A DNA stretch of 8,637 nt from NCBI GenBank assembly GCA_002417685.1, contig DICP01000093.1, positions 263-8,899 of the forward strand, in the 5' to 3' direction. The notes below the pieces were generated by a model. That model did not search any database. It saw nothing but the letters and a program-made list of their open reading frames with translations, and was not told where the DNA came from. The position numbers and the translations under genes are program-made. The stretch is from Candidatus Mesolinea sp. UBA5823 (GTDB lineage Bacteria > Chloroflexota > Anaerolineae > Anaerolineales > Anaerolineaceae). Numbering within the stretch: position 1 is the stretch's first letter; each line of letters opens with the position of its first letter. This document shows, piece after piece, positions 1-5,457 of this stretch.

Positions 1-2
1 AG

Positions 3-350
3 ATCTATGTGATGAACGCCGATGGCTCGGGACTGATTAGTCTGACCGATCACCCTGCACTTGACTACCAACCGGCCTGGTCGCCGGATGGACAGCTCAT
101 CGCCTTTGCGTCTGACCGCGATGGAAACTCCGAGATCTATGTGATGAATGCCGACGGCTCGGGTCTAACCCGATTGACCGATCATCCGGCAGTGGACATG
201 ACGCCAGTCTGGTCGCCGGATGGACAGCTCATCGCTTTTACTTCTGTTCGCGATGGAAACGGAGAGATCTATGTGATGAATGCCGACGGCTCGGGCCTAA
301 CCCGATTGACCAATCATCCGGCAGGGGACGTGGCACCAGCCTGGTCGCCA
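3..350 (+). repeat. Tandem 132-bp coding repeats (PD40 blades)
   Basis: AGATCTATGTGATGAA-like blocks recur at about 1, 133 and 265 with a 132-bp period, keeping the reading frame. The third unit is cut short at about 350. They encode beta-propeller blades. Confidence 0.85.
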
Positions 351-368
351 GCTCGCCAGATCGAATAG
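3..368 (+). CDS. TolB-like PD40/WD40 beta-propeller protein, 3' end of gene (5' partial, probably also 3' truncated)
   Basis: The reading frame is open at the left edge of the window, so the true start is outside. It contains almost three copies of a 44-residue (132 bp) repeat with the hallmarks WSPDGQLIAF, S-x-RDGN, EIYVMNADGSG and LT-DHPA, typical of TolB-type PD40 propeller blades. Such blades form extracytoplasmic or secreted beta-propellers that bind protein or peptide partners; the specific role cannot be told from this fragment. The copies are nearly identical at DNA level, which points to recent duplication or homogenisation. The last blade breaks off after WSP and reads ARQIE before a TAG stop, instead of continuing DGQLIAF. 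This suggests that the 3' end was lost at a junction near position 350 rather than that the propeller ends naturally. It faces the minus-strand nitroreductase remnant end to end. Confidence 0.8.
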   Translation: MYVMNADGSGLISLTDHPALDYQPAWSPDGQLIAFASDRDGNSEIYVMNADGSGLTRLTDHPAVDMTPVWSPDGQLIAFTSVRDGNGEIYVMNADGSGLTRLTNHPAGDVAPAWSPARQIE

Positions 369-493
369 GTCCCTGGCTGCGTAGTGGCTGCCATCGCAGC
401 CTGCAGCAGCAGATCAATTTGCGCCGTGCTGACGGGTTCGTCAGAAAACTTGCGGATGCTGCGCCGACTGAAGGTTAAATCCAACACTTCCAT
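314..493 (-). pseudogene. 5' fragment of a nitroreductase-family gene, truncated
   Basis: A 59-codon frame starts at ATG 491-493, 10 bases after the stop of the upstream alpha/beta hydrolase, with a GAGGGG ribosome-binding element in the gap. Residues 1-36 read MEVLDLTFSRRSIRKFSDEP, then VSTAQIDLLLQAAMAA. This is the classic N-terminus of FMN-dependent nitroreductases: S-R-R-S-I-R-K-F is the flavin phosphate-binding arm, followed by the helix before the NxQPW segment. After AAMAA the expected PS-x-N-x-QPW is replaced by unrelated sequence, and the frame soon runs antisense through the propeller repeats to a TGA. Intact members are about 170-220 residues, so only about a fifth remains and no enzyme can be made. 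It was probably the last gene of the operon before a deletion or rearrangement. A chimeric assembly would give the same picture. Confidence 0.75.
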
Positions 494-503
494 AAGAGAC
501 CCC

Positions 504-1262
504 TCACATCGCCACGAGCAAAGCCCCCAAGGTACGCGGTGCCTCCATCATCGGCATGTGCCCAGCACCAGGGATAAATACACTGTGAGCTTTAGGGTTT
601 ACCTTAACCATCGCCTGCACTGCAGCTGGGGGAATAATTTGGTCCTCTTTCCCTGCAGCAATTAAAACCGGACAAGCCAAACCTGCTAAAACATTCAATC
701 TTTCGGGCCGCTGGGCAATAGCGAATTGCGTGTTCGCCAATCCCCGTGGCTCAGTTGCGGCAATTAATTTGCGCGTCAGTTCCTGAATTCGTGGGTCTGC
801 AGAAAGTTTTGGGCTCATTGAGTTAGCTAACACATGACTCCCATGTTTTAAAATTTCCTCAGCATCTGTAAGGCGCTGGCGCTTCTTTTCTTCCGAATCG
901 CTGCCGGCATTGGTGGCAATCAGCGCTAAGCCAGCTAAACGTTCGGGGTGCCTTTCTGCAAAAGCTAAGGCAATATAACCGCCCATAGAGTGCCCGCCTA
1001 AAAGCACTTGCTCAAGCCCTAACTGGTTGAGCACGCCAAGCACGTCATCTGCCATTTGTTCCAAGGTATGGTCGGCATTTCCCGTTTCGGATTTTCCTTC
1101 ACCGCGGAGATCCAACACCACAAAACGTGCCTGATCTTGATAAAGCTGTGCCATTTCCAGCCAGATAGTGTGATCGAGACCTACGCCATGCAGTAGAACA
1201 ATGGGCTTGCCTTCACCTAAGCTCTCAACATTCAGATTGATATCACTAACTCTAATTTTCAT
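504..1262 (-). CDS. Alpha/beta hydrolase fold protein
   Basis: The 252-residue protein has the complete alpha/beta hydrolase signature: oxyanion-hole motif LLHGVG (23-28), nucleophile elbow GHSMGG with Ser92, acid Asp207 in GKEDQIIP, and His235 in GAGHMPMMEAP. It is predicted to be a soluble cytoplasmic esterase, lactonase or C-C hydrolase of the 3-oxoadipate enol-lactonase/proline iminopeptidase-like group; the substrate cannot be read from the sequence. The start at 1262 is chosen because GGAG sits 7 bases upstream and the protein then begins directly at the first beta strand. A longer in-frame start at 1358 would only add a basic tail antisense to nothing useful and lie inside cca. The start overlaps the cca stop by 11 bases, so translation is probably coupled. 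It is the seventh gene of the minus-strand operon. Confidence 0.85.
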   Translation of the reverse strand: MKIRVSDINLNVESLGEGKPIVLLHGVGLDHTIWLEMAQLYQDQARFVVLDLRGEGKSETGNADHTLEQMADDVLGVLNQLGLEQVLLGGHSMGGYIALAFAERHPERLAGLALIATNAGSDSEEKKRQRLTDAEEILKHGSHVLANSMSPKLSADPRIQELTRKLIAATEPRGLANTQFAIAQRPERLNVLAGLACPVLIAAGKEDQIIPPAAVQAMVKVNPKAHSVFIPGAGHMPMMEAPRTLGALLVAM

Positions 1263-2766
1263 GCGGTTCTCCTTCTTGCTTTTTACTTTCCAGAAATTGA
1301 TAAACGAAATCGATTGCCCCCTTTTCGTCGCTAACTTCACCTGCAGCTTGGGCTTCACGCATCGCTGCTATGATCTCGCCAAGCAAAGGGCTAGGTTCAA
1401 GCCCGAAAATGCGTTGCAGGTCTCTTCCATCCAGCAGCTTGGGCGGCTGAATAAGGGCTTCTTGCCGATTGAACCAGGCAGCTAAAAGCTCGTTAACAGC
1501 CTTCACTTCGCGCTCCCACGCTTCCATTTGGAGGGTATCCTCGAAAGCTGCTAAAGTATCTGCTAAACTGAGTAAAGCGTTATCCACGCCGGCATCACCT
1601 AAATCACGAAAATACCGGTAAACAGCGCGATCGGTCATCTCAACGCCAGGTTTACTAAAATGATGAATGCGCATGTGCTGGCTGACGAGCAATGTGAGAT
1701 AAGCAATCTCCTCCTTGCCCAGCATAAGTGCCCGTGCGCGCTTTTCCATCAGCTCGGAGCCAGCCTTATCATGCCCGTAAAAATGATGGTGCCCTTTTTC
1801 ATCTTGAGTTTGCATTAACGGTTTACCCGCGTCATGGTACAGCGCTGCTAACATCAATAAACTGCGCCGCGGTCTTCCAGCTTGGACTGGCTGACTGAGC
1901 AAATCTCGTACTTGCTCAGCATAAGGGGCGAGTATCTCTTTTGCCAGCTGCATGTAGTTTTCAGTGTTGCTTCCTACAGGGTTAGCCCTATATCCAAGCA
2001 TAATTTCTAAATAGGTAATTACTTGCAAAGTGTGCTCCCACAGCGGATGCACATGCGGATAAATTGCAGGTTGAGGCTTAATCACCGCCAACTCAGGGAA
2101 AACCGCATCAAGAACTCCGAGGCTGTCCATCAGCCTGAAAGCTCCTGCAATATCACCTTGGGCTAAAATCTTAAAAAGCTCGTCACGAATGCGTTCGCCC
2201 GAAATCTGTGCCAAACCCTCCGCTGCCGCGCGCATCAAACTTTCAGTCTGAGGTTCAATTTCCAGATTGAAAGTGCGTTTGAAGCGTATGCCGCGCAGGA
2301 CGCGTAGTGGATCTAATTGCATAGAGTGTAGTGATGCTGCTTTCAGCACTTTGGCATCTAGGTCCGGTAAGCCGCCAAGCAGATCGATCACCTCTTCCGG
2401 TTGCAGCAAGTCGAGAAGCAAAGTGTTGATGGTAAAATCCCGATTTTTTGCGTCTTCAAGCAAACTTCCACCGGTATAGATCACAAAGTCCAAGATGATT
2501 TCATTGGGTTTGCTCTGGTTCAAAATTACTCTGCCAGTTTGGCGTTCATCATCGAGGGTGAAGCCGACAGCGTGTAATTGCTGACGCACCTTTTTCGCCA
2601 GTTCCAAAGATTGCGCCGGAACAACAAAGTCGAAGTCATTCACCGGTCTGCCCAGCACCAAATCGCGCACGGCACCCCCTACCAAATGCACCAGCAAGTT
2701 TTCCGGGGCACTGCTATGCACAAGCTCTAAAAGCTGGCGGGTTTCTGGGTCAAGCTGGATCTTCAT
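1252..2766 (-). CDS. cca: CCA-adding tRNA nucleotidyltransferase / poly(A) polymerase family protein with HD domain
   Basis: The 504-residue protein starts with the class II nucleotidyltransferase head: GGAVRD (30-35), metal-binding Asp44 and Asp46 in NDFDFV, RDFTINTLL (109-117) and the neck motif LDPLRVLRGIRF (151-162). A C-terminal HD phosphohydrolase-like domain follows, with H245 (WEHT), H311-D312 (YHDAGKP) and the histidine-rich loop around 326-332. These proteins add or repair the 3' CCA of tRNAs in the cytoplasm; poly(A) polymerase cannot be excluded. The CCA role fits the adjacent tRNA-Glu gene, which does not encode CCA. The ATG at 2766 lies inside the end of hpt, a 17-base overlap in another frame, with only a weak purine stretch upstream, so coupled translation is likely. 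The length is usual for HD-containing members. Confidence 0.88.
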   Translation of the reverse strand: MKIQLDPETRQLLELVHSSAPENLLVHLVGGAVRDLVLGRPVNDFDFVVPAQSLELAKKVRQQLHAVGFTLDDERQTGRVILNQSKPNEIILDFVIYTGGSLLEDAKNRDFTINTLLLDLLQPEEVIDLLGGLPDLDAKVLKAASLHSMQLDPLRVLRGIRFKRTFNLEIEPQTESLMRAAAEGLAQISGERIRDELFKILAQGDIAGAFRLMDSLGVLDAVFPELAVIKPQPAIYPHVHPLWEHTLQVITYLEIMLGYRANPVGSNTENYMQLAKEILAPYAEQVRDLLSQPVQAGRPRRSLLMLAALYHDAGKPLMQTQDEKGHHHFYGHDKAGSELMEKRARALMLGKEEIAYLTLLVSQHMRIHHFSKPGVEMTDRAVYRYFRDLGDAGVDNALLSLADTLAAFEDTLQMEAWEREVKAVNELLAAWFNRQEALIQPPKLLDGRDLQRIFGLEPSPLLGEIIAAMREAQAAGEVSDEKGAIDFVYQFLESKKQEGEPHEN

Positions 2767-3307
2767 ACTTTTTCAAATCAACGGTTCCAATAAAGGGCAG
2801 GTTGCGATAATAATCATCCATATCCAACCCATAACCAAACACAAATTTATCCTCAATGGCAAACCCGCGGTAACGCACCGGCACTTCAACTTCCCGCCGA
2901 GATACTTTATCCAGCAGGGTGCAGACGTAAAGCGATGCGGGGTCGCGGGTTTGAAGCAGCTCGATTACTGCCGCCAGGGTATGTCCGCTATCGATAATAT
3001 CTTCCACAATGAGGACATGCCGGTCCTTGATGCTTGTATTGAGGTCTAAGGTAATGCGCACATCGCCAGAAGAAGCCCGTGCACCGCTGCCGTACGACGC
3101 AACTGCCATAAACTCAATTGCCAGCGGTACGTTAATCTGACGGATTAAATCAGCCAAAAACATAACTCCGCCGCGCAAAATACAAATGACCAATAGCTCT
3201 TTACCATCATAATCTTTTGAAATCTCGGCTCCAAGCTCGCGAATACGCGCTTGCAATTGTTCTTCGGTAATGATGATTTCGTCTAAAAAATCCTGATAGG
3301 GTTTCAT
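2750..3307 (-). CDS. hpt: Hypoxanthine phosphoribosyltransferase
   Basis: The protein has 185 residues, the normal length for bacterial HPRT. The PRPP-binding loop VLIVEDIIDSGHTL lies at 98-111 and is diagnostic for purine phosphoribosyltransferases. LRGG (44-47) forms the pyrophosphate-binding loop, SYGSG (71-75) matches the flexible active-site loop, and DKFVFGYGLDMDDYYRNLP (153-171) is the conserved purine-binding segment with Asp and aromatic residues. It converts hypoxanthine or guanine plus PRPP to IMP or GMP in purine salvage, in the cytoplasm. It starts 9 bases after the tdk stop, with GAGAGGG just upstream of the ATG, and its end overlaps cca. Together with tdk it makes a nucleotide-salvage pair inside the operon. 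Confidence 0.93.
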   Translation of the reverse strand: MKPYQDFLDEIIITEEQLQARIRELGAEISKDYDGKELLVICILRGGVMFLADLIRQINVPLAIEFMAVASYGSGARASSGDVRITLDLNTSIKDRHVLIVEDIIDSGHTLAAVIELLQTRDPASLYVCTLLDKVSRREVEVPVRYRGFAIEDKFVFGYGLDMDDYYRNLPFIGTVDLKKYEDPA

Positions 3308-3316
3308 ATTTCCCTC

Positions 3317-3889
3317 TCAATCCCGTGGAACTTCATGGCAGCGCCGGCAGCGGGCTTCGTACATTTCCGAGGCGCCCACGATCACAATAGGATCATTATA
3401 ATGAGCCGGCTTGCCATTGACCAAGCGCTGGGTGCGGCTGGCTGGCTCGCCGCAAACCATACAAATGGCATTTAACTTATCCACATACTCCGCTTTGGCA
3501 ATGAGCACAGGCATACAACCAAACGGTTCTCCCCGAAAGTCCGTATCCAGTCCGGTAACGATCACGCGAATGCCTTGATTCGCAAGCTGATCAACCACTT
3601 CTACAATGGAGTCATCAAAAAATTGAGCTTCATCGATGCCTACTACCGTAACCTCTGGCTTTAAGTTCTGAAGAATTTCCGCAGCGGAATTGATCGGTAA
3701 TGCTTCGAAATCTACGCCAGAATGAGAAGTGACCTTGCTATACGCATAGCGGCTGTCGATAACAGGCTTGAAAACCTGTACTTTTTGCCGCGCAATCACA
3801 GACCTGCGCAGGCGGCGAATGAGTTCTTCGGTTTTGCCACAAAACATCGAACCCGTAATGACTTCCACATAACCATATTGATGAGCCAT
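3317..3889 (-). CDS. tdk: Thymidine kinase (type II, zinc-binding)
   Basis: The 190-residue protein matches the small tetrameric thymidine kinases. The Walker A loop GSMFCGKT lies at 13-20, the Walker B-like DEAQF at 86-90 supplies the catalytic acid region, TGLDTDFRGEPF (112-123) is the conserved dT-site segment, and the zinc-binding lasso uses C143, C146, C181 and C184. It phosphorylates thymidine to dTMP with ATP in the salvage pathway. I chose the ATG at 3889 because GGAGG lies 5 bases upstream and family members begin shortly before the P-loop strand; a TTG at 3910 would add seven residues containing the ribosome-binding site itself. A 77-base gap with a strong hairpin separates it from the L31-fusion gene, so its expression may be set by readthrough. 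Confidence 0.93.
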   Translation of the reverse strand: MAHQYGYVEVITGSMFCGKTEELIRRLRRSVIARQKVQVFKPVIDSRYAYSKVTSHSGVDFEALPINSAAEILQNLKPEVTVVGIDEAQFFDDSIVEVVDQLANQGIRVIVTGLDTDFRGEPFGCMPVLIAKAEYVDKLNAICMVCGEPASRTQRLVNGKPAHYNDPIVIVGASEMYEARCRRCHEVPRD

Positions 3890-3900
3890 AATACCCTCCA

Positions 3901-3935
3901 GAAAAGACAACAGGCAGGTGGTGTGCCTGCCTGTT
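3901..3935 (-). terminator. Hairpin with short U-rich tail between the L31-fusion gene and tdk (attenuator-like)
   Basis: A perfect 10-bp stem, AACAGGCAGG paired with CCTGCCTGTT (3909-3918 and 3926-3935), encloses a 7-base loop. On the minus strand it is followed by GTCTTTTC. The U tract is short and interrupted, so partial termination or mRNA processing/stabilisation is more likely than a full stop. It would lower tdk-hpt-cca expression relative to the ribosomal genes. Confidence 0.6.
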
Positions 3936-3966
3936 AAGTTTACCGAAAAAAAGCCAAGTTGTGGTG

Positions 3967-4446
3967 TTAATCTTCAGAAGATTCAGCCGCTGATGGCAGC
4001 TTGTAACCCAACTTACGCAGCTGTTTCTTGATATCAATAAGGGATTTGCGTCCGAAACCATCAATGTCGAGCAAGGCTTCTTCACCTGATTCCAACTTAG
4101 CTAATATATCTCCAACCGTATTCAAGCCGGCTTTGGTCAGCGCGTTGATCGCCTTTGTGGAGATTTCTAGTTCAGAAATCGGCCGTTCAGGAGAGGTTTT
4201 TGCTTCAGCTTGTGCTCTCAGATCGGCAACATATTCCTGCCTCACCTGTAAGCGCTTATAGAAGCGATCCACTTGCCCTTCGCGGTCAAGCAAGCGTGCT
4301 TGCTGACCCGTATAGAAAGGATGGCAGTTTGAACAAACTTCGGTTCGGATTTCCGGCACAGTTGAACCCGTAGTCCAAGTTGTCCCACAAGAAGCGCAAA
4401 TTACTTTGGCTTCCGGATAATATTTAGGTTGAATTTTTGCTTTCAT
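3967..4446 (-). CDS. rpmE: Ribosomal protein L31 fused to an RNA polymerase alpha C-terminal-like (helix-hairpin-helix) domain
   Basis: Residues 1-68 are a zinc-type L31: MKAKIQPKYYPEAKVICASC, Cys17, Cys20, Cys38 and Cys41, and the signature CSNCHPFYTG (38-47), then the basic stretch RFYKRL. L31 bridges the large and small ribosomal subunits. Instead of stopping at about 70-75 residues the protein continues to 159. After a charged linker (about 70-89), residues 90-150 align with the C-terminal domain of RpoA: ISELEISTKAINALTKAGL, then NTVGDI, then GFGRKSLIDIKKQL. By alignment from memory with the E. coli alpha domain, the DNA-contacting positions are largely kept (N268 as N101, G296 as G132, K298 as K134, S299 as S135), with R265 as K98 and E302 as D138. 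The tail is acidic. The start has AAGGA just upstream. It lies 20 bases after rpmA in the same operon. Fusion is seen directly; any nucleic-acid binding by the extra domain is inferred. Confidence 0.88.
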   Translation of the reverse strand: MKAKIQPKYYPEAKVICASCGTTWTTGSTVPEIRTEVCSNCHPFYTGQQARLLDREGQVDRFYKRLQVRQEYVADLRAQAEAKTSPERPISELEISTKAINALTKAGLNTVGDILAKLESGEEALLDIDGFGRKSLIDIKKQLRKLGYKLPSAAESSED

Positions 4447-4466
4447 AGTTCCTTCCTGGCACCGTG

Positions 4467-4727
4467 TTAATCTTGAGAAACGATCACGTGCACTTTTTTG
4501 CGTCCGCCCGGAAGTGTTTCATATTTAACAGTTCCGTCGGCAGTGGCAAAAAGCGTATAATCCCGACCACAGCCAACATTCCAGCCAGCATGTACCTTGG
4601 AGCCATGCTGCCGAACTAAAATGTTGCCACTGATTACCTGTTCGCCACCAAATTTTTTGATTCCAAGCCGCTGTCCACGGCTATCACGACCATTGCGGGA
4701 GGACCCGCCACCTTTTTTGTGTGCCAT
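4467..4727 (-). CDS. rpmA: 50S ribosomal protein L27
   Basis: The 86-residue protein begins MAHKKGGGSSRNGRDSRGQR and continues with GNILVRQHGSKVHAG and DGTVKYE, the L27 core. L27 is a large-subunit protein whose flexible N-terminus reaches the peptidyl-transferase centre. The start lies directly before AHKKGGG, so there is no Firmicutes-type cleavable N-terminal extension. The ribosome-binding element GGAG is inside the last codons of rplU, and only 6 bases separate the genes, so the rplU-rpmA pair is probably translated in a coupled way. Length and order are the usual ones. Confidence 0.96.
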   Translation of the reverse strand: MAHKKGGGSSRNGRDSRGQRLGIKKFGGEQVISGNILVRQHGSKVHAGWNVGCGRDYTLFATADGTVKYETLPGGRKKVHVIVSQD

Positions 4728-4733
4728 TTTGAC

Positions 4734-5051
4734 TTACTCCATAGAAATTGATTCCACCAGCAGCTGGGTGTACTTTTGGCGATGCCCTGTATGCCGGCGA
4801 TAGTTGTTTTTAGGTTTATATTTGAAGACCAAAATTTTCTCGCCTTTAATCTGATCGACGACTGTGGTTTTCAGGCTGGCACCGTTCACATTGGGGCTGC
4901 CAACAATTACTTTATCGTCATCAACAACGAGAAGGACTGATTTAAGGATAACACTATCCCCAACTTTCGCTGGAAGAAGGTCAACAGTCAGCGTTTTACC
5001 CTCTTCAGCGCGGTATTGCTTACCGCCAGTTTCAACAATTGCATATTTCAT
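4734..5051 (-). CDS. rplU: 50S ribosomal protein L21
   Basis: The 105-residue protein opens with MKYAIVETGGKQYRAEEGKT, the standard L21 start, and ends with FKYKPKNNYRRHTGHRQKYT, the conserved basic 23S rRNA-binding stretch. I chose ATG 5049-5051 because GGAG is 6 bases upstream and the family begins with this residue; the frame extends nine codons further up but lacks homology there. L21 binds 23S rRNA in the large subunit. It is the first gene of the minus-strand operon, 110 bases from a consensus promoter. Confidence 0.96.
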   Translation of the reverse strand: MKYAIVETGGKQYRAEEGKTLTVDLLPAKVGDSVILKSVLLVVDDDKVIVGSPNVNGASLKTTVVDQIKGEKILVFKYKPKNNYRRHTGHRQKYTQLLVESISME

Positions 5052-5127
5052 ATTTCTCCAATCTTCACTTCGCCACATCCTGCGCGTTTCACCGCTCAGC
5101 TGCGGGTAAGTTGGTTTACATAATTTA

Positions 5128-5149
5128 CCCCAGCAAGATATTGCCGGGG
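5128..5149 (-). promoter_or_regulatory. Hairpin at the 5' end of the rplU leader
   Basis: CCCCGGCAA pairs with TTGCTGGGG around a 4-base TATC loop on the minus strand, a 9-bp stem with one G-U pair. It begins only a few bases after the predicted transcription start and could stabilise the mRNA or serve in autoregulation by a ribosomal protein. I do not recognise it as a known L21 leader; the remaining leader (5052-5127) shows no convincing fold by eye. Confidence 0.5.
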
Positions 5150-5161
5150 CAACAAAAAATT

Positions 5162-5190
5162 ATTATAAATGCACCTAAGGTGAATGTCAA
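5162..5190 (-). promoter_or_regulatory. Consensus sigma-70-type promoter of the rplU operon
   Basis: On the minus strand TTGACA (5185-5190) and TATAAT (5162-5167) are both perfect consensus hexamers, separated by exactly 17 bases. Transcription should start around 5153-5156, about 100 bases before the rplU ATG. This strength suits a ribosomal protein operon. Confidence 0.9.
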
Positions 5191-5202
5191 GCAAAATGCT
5201 TG
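5172..5202. promoter_or_regulatory. Two palindromes overlapping the rplU promoter (possible operators)
   Basis: CACCT-A-AGGTG (5172-5182) lies wholly in the -35/-10 spacer, and CAAGCA-AAA-TGCTTG (5188-5202) overlaps the upstream edge of the -35 box. Both are perfect. The positions fit a repressor or activator site, but no regulator is identified. Confidence 0.45.
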
Positions 5203-5297
5203 GCTAAGCATGCACTTATGAAATAATCCTTACCCATAATTGATCTTGCTGACCACTGGAATTTTATAGCACTTCCTAAAATGTCTGCATTTTTTGC

Positions 5298-5326
5298 TTG
5301 ACCGATGCAAAAGCTAATGATAAAAT
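5298..5326 (+). promoter_or_regulatory. Promoter of the tRNA-Glu gene
   Basis: TTGACC (5298-5303) and TAAAAT (5321-5326) are separated by 17 bases. The -10 box ends 12 bases before the mature tRNA 5' end, giving a short leader for RNase P to remove. It is divergent from the rplU promoter. Confidence 0.8.
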
Positions 5327-5338
5327 TTTTTCACCTTA

Positions 5339-5410
5339 GCCCCCATGGTCTAGTGGTTAGGACACAGCCCTTTCAAGGCTATAACTCGAGTTCGAGTCTC
5401 GATGGGGGCA
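5339..5410 (+). tRNA. tRNA-Glu (anticodon UUC)
   Basis: The 72-base cloverleaf has acceptor arms GCCCCCA (5339-5345) and TGGGGGC (5403-5409) with discriminator A5410. The D arm is GTC/GAC with loop TAGTGGTTAG, the anticodon loop CTTTCAA (5370-5376) carries TTC at 5372-5374, and the T arm TCGAG-TTCGAGT-CTCGA is perfect. The top pair of the anticodon stem (C5365 and A5381) is a mismatch, leaving 4 good pairs. CCA is not encoded: the genome reads A-CAA after the acceptor stem, so CCA must be added after transcription, consistent with the cca gene in the neighbouring operon. Confidence 0.96.
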
Positions 5411-5411
5411 C

Positions 5412-5445
5412 AAAGCAGGAGATCCACCTCCTGCTTTTATTTTTT
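5412..5445 (+). terminator. Intrinsic terminator of tRNA-Glu
   Basis: A perfect 10-bp stem, AAAGCAGGAG (5412-5421) with CTCCTGCTTT (5428-5437), and a 6-base loop are followed by a T-rich run TATTTTTT. It begins 2 bases after the tRNA. It lies tail to tail with the capA-like gene; in the minus direction it lacks a good U tract, though the hairpin could still mark that transcript's end. Confidence 0.9.
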
Positions 5446-5457
5446 GCTTACCGCTTG

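Noticed and set aside
3..350. CRISPR-like or satellite array
   Set aside because: The 132-bp period is in frame and encodes propeller blades; no spacer/repeat alternation.
5052..5078. Nine-codon N-terminal extension of L21
   Set aside because: No family similarity; a good GGAG site lies in front of the internal ATG at 5051.
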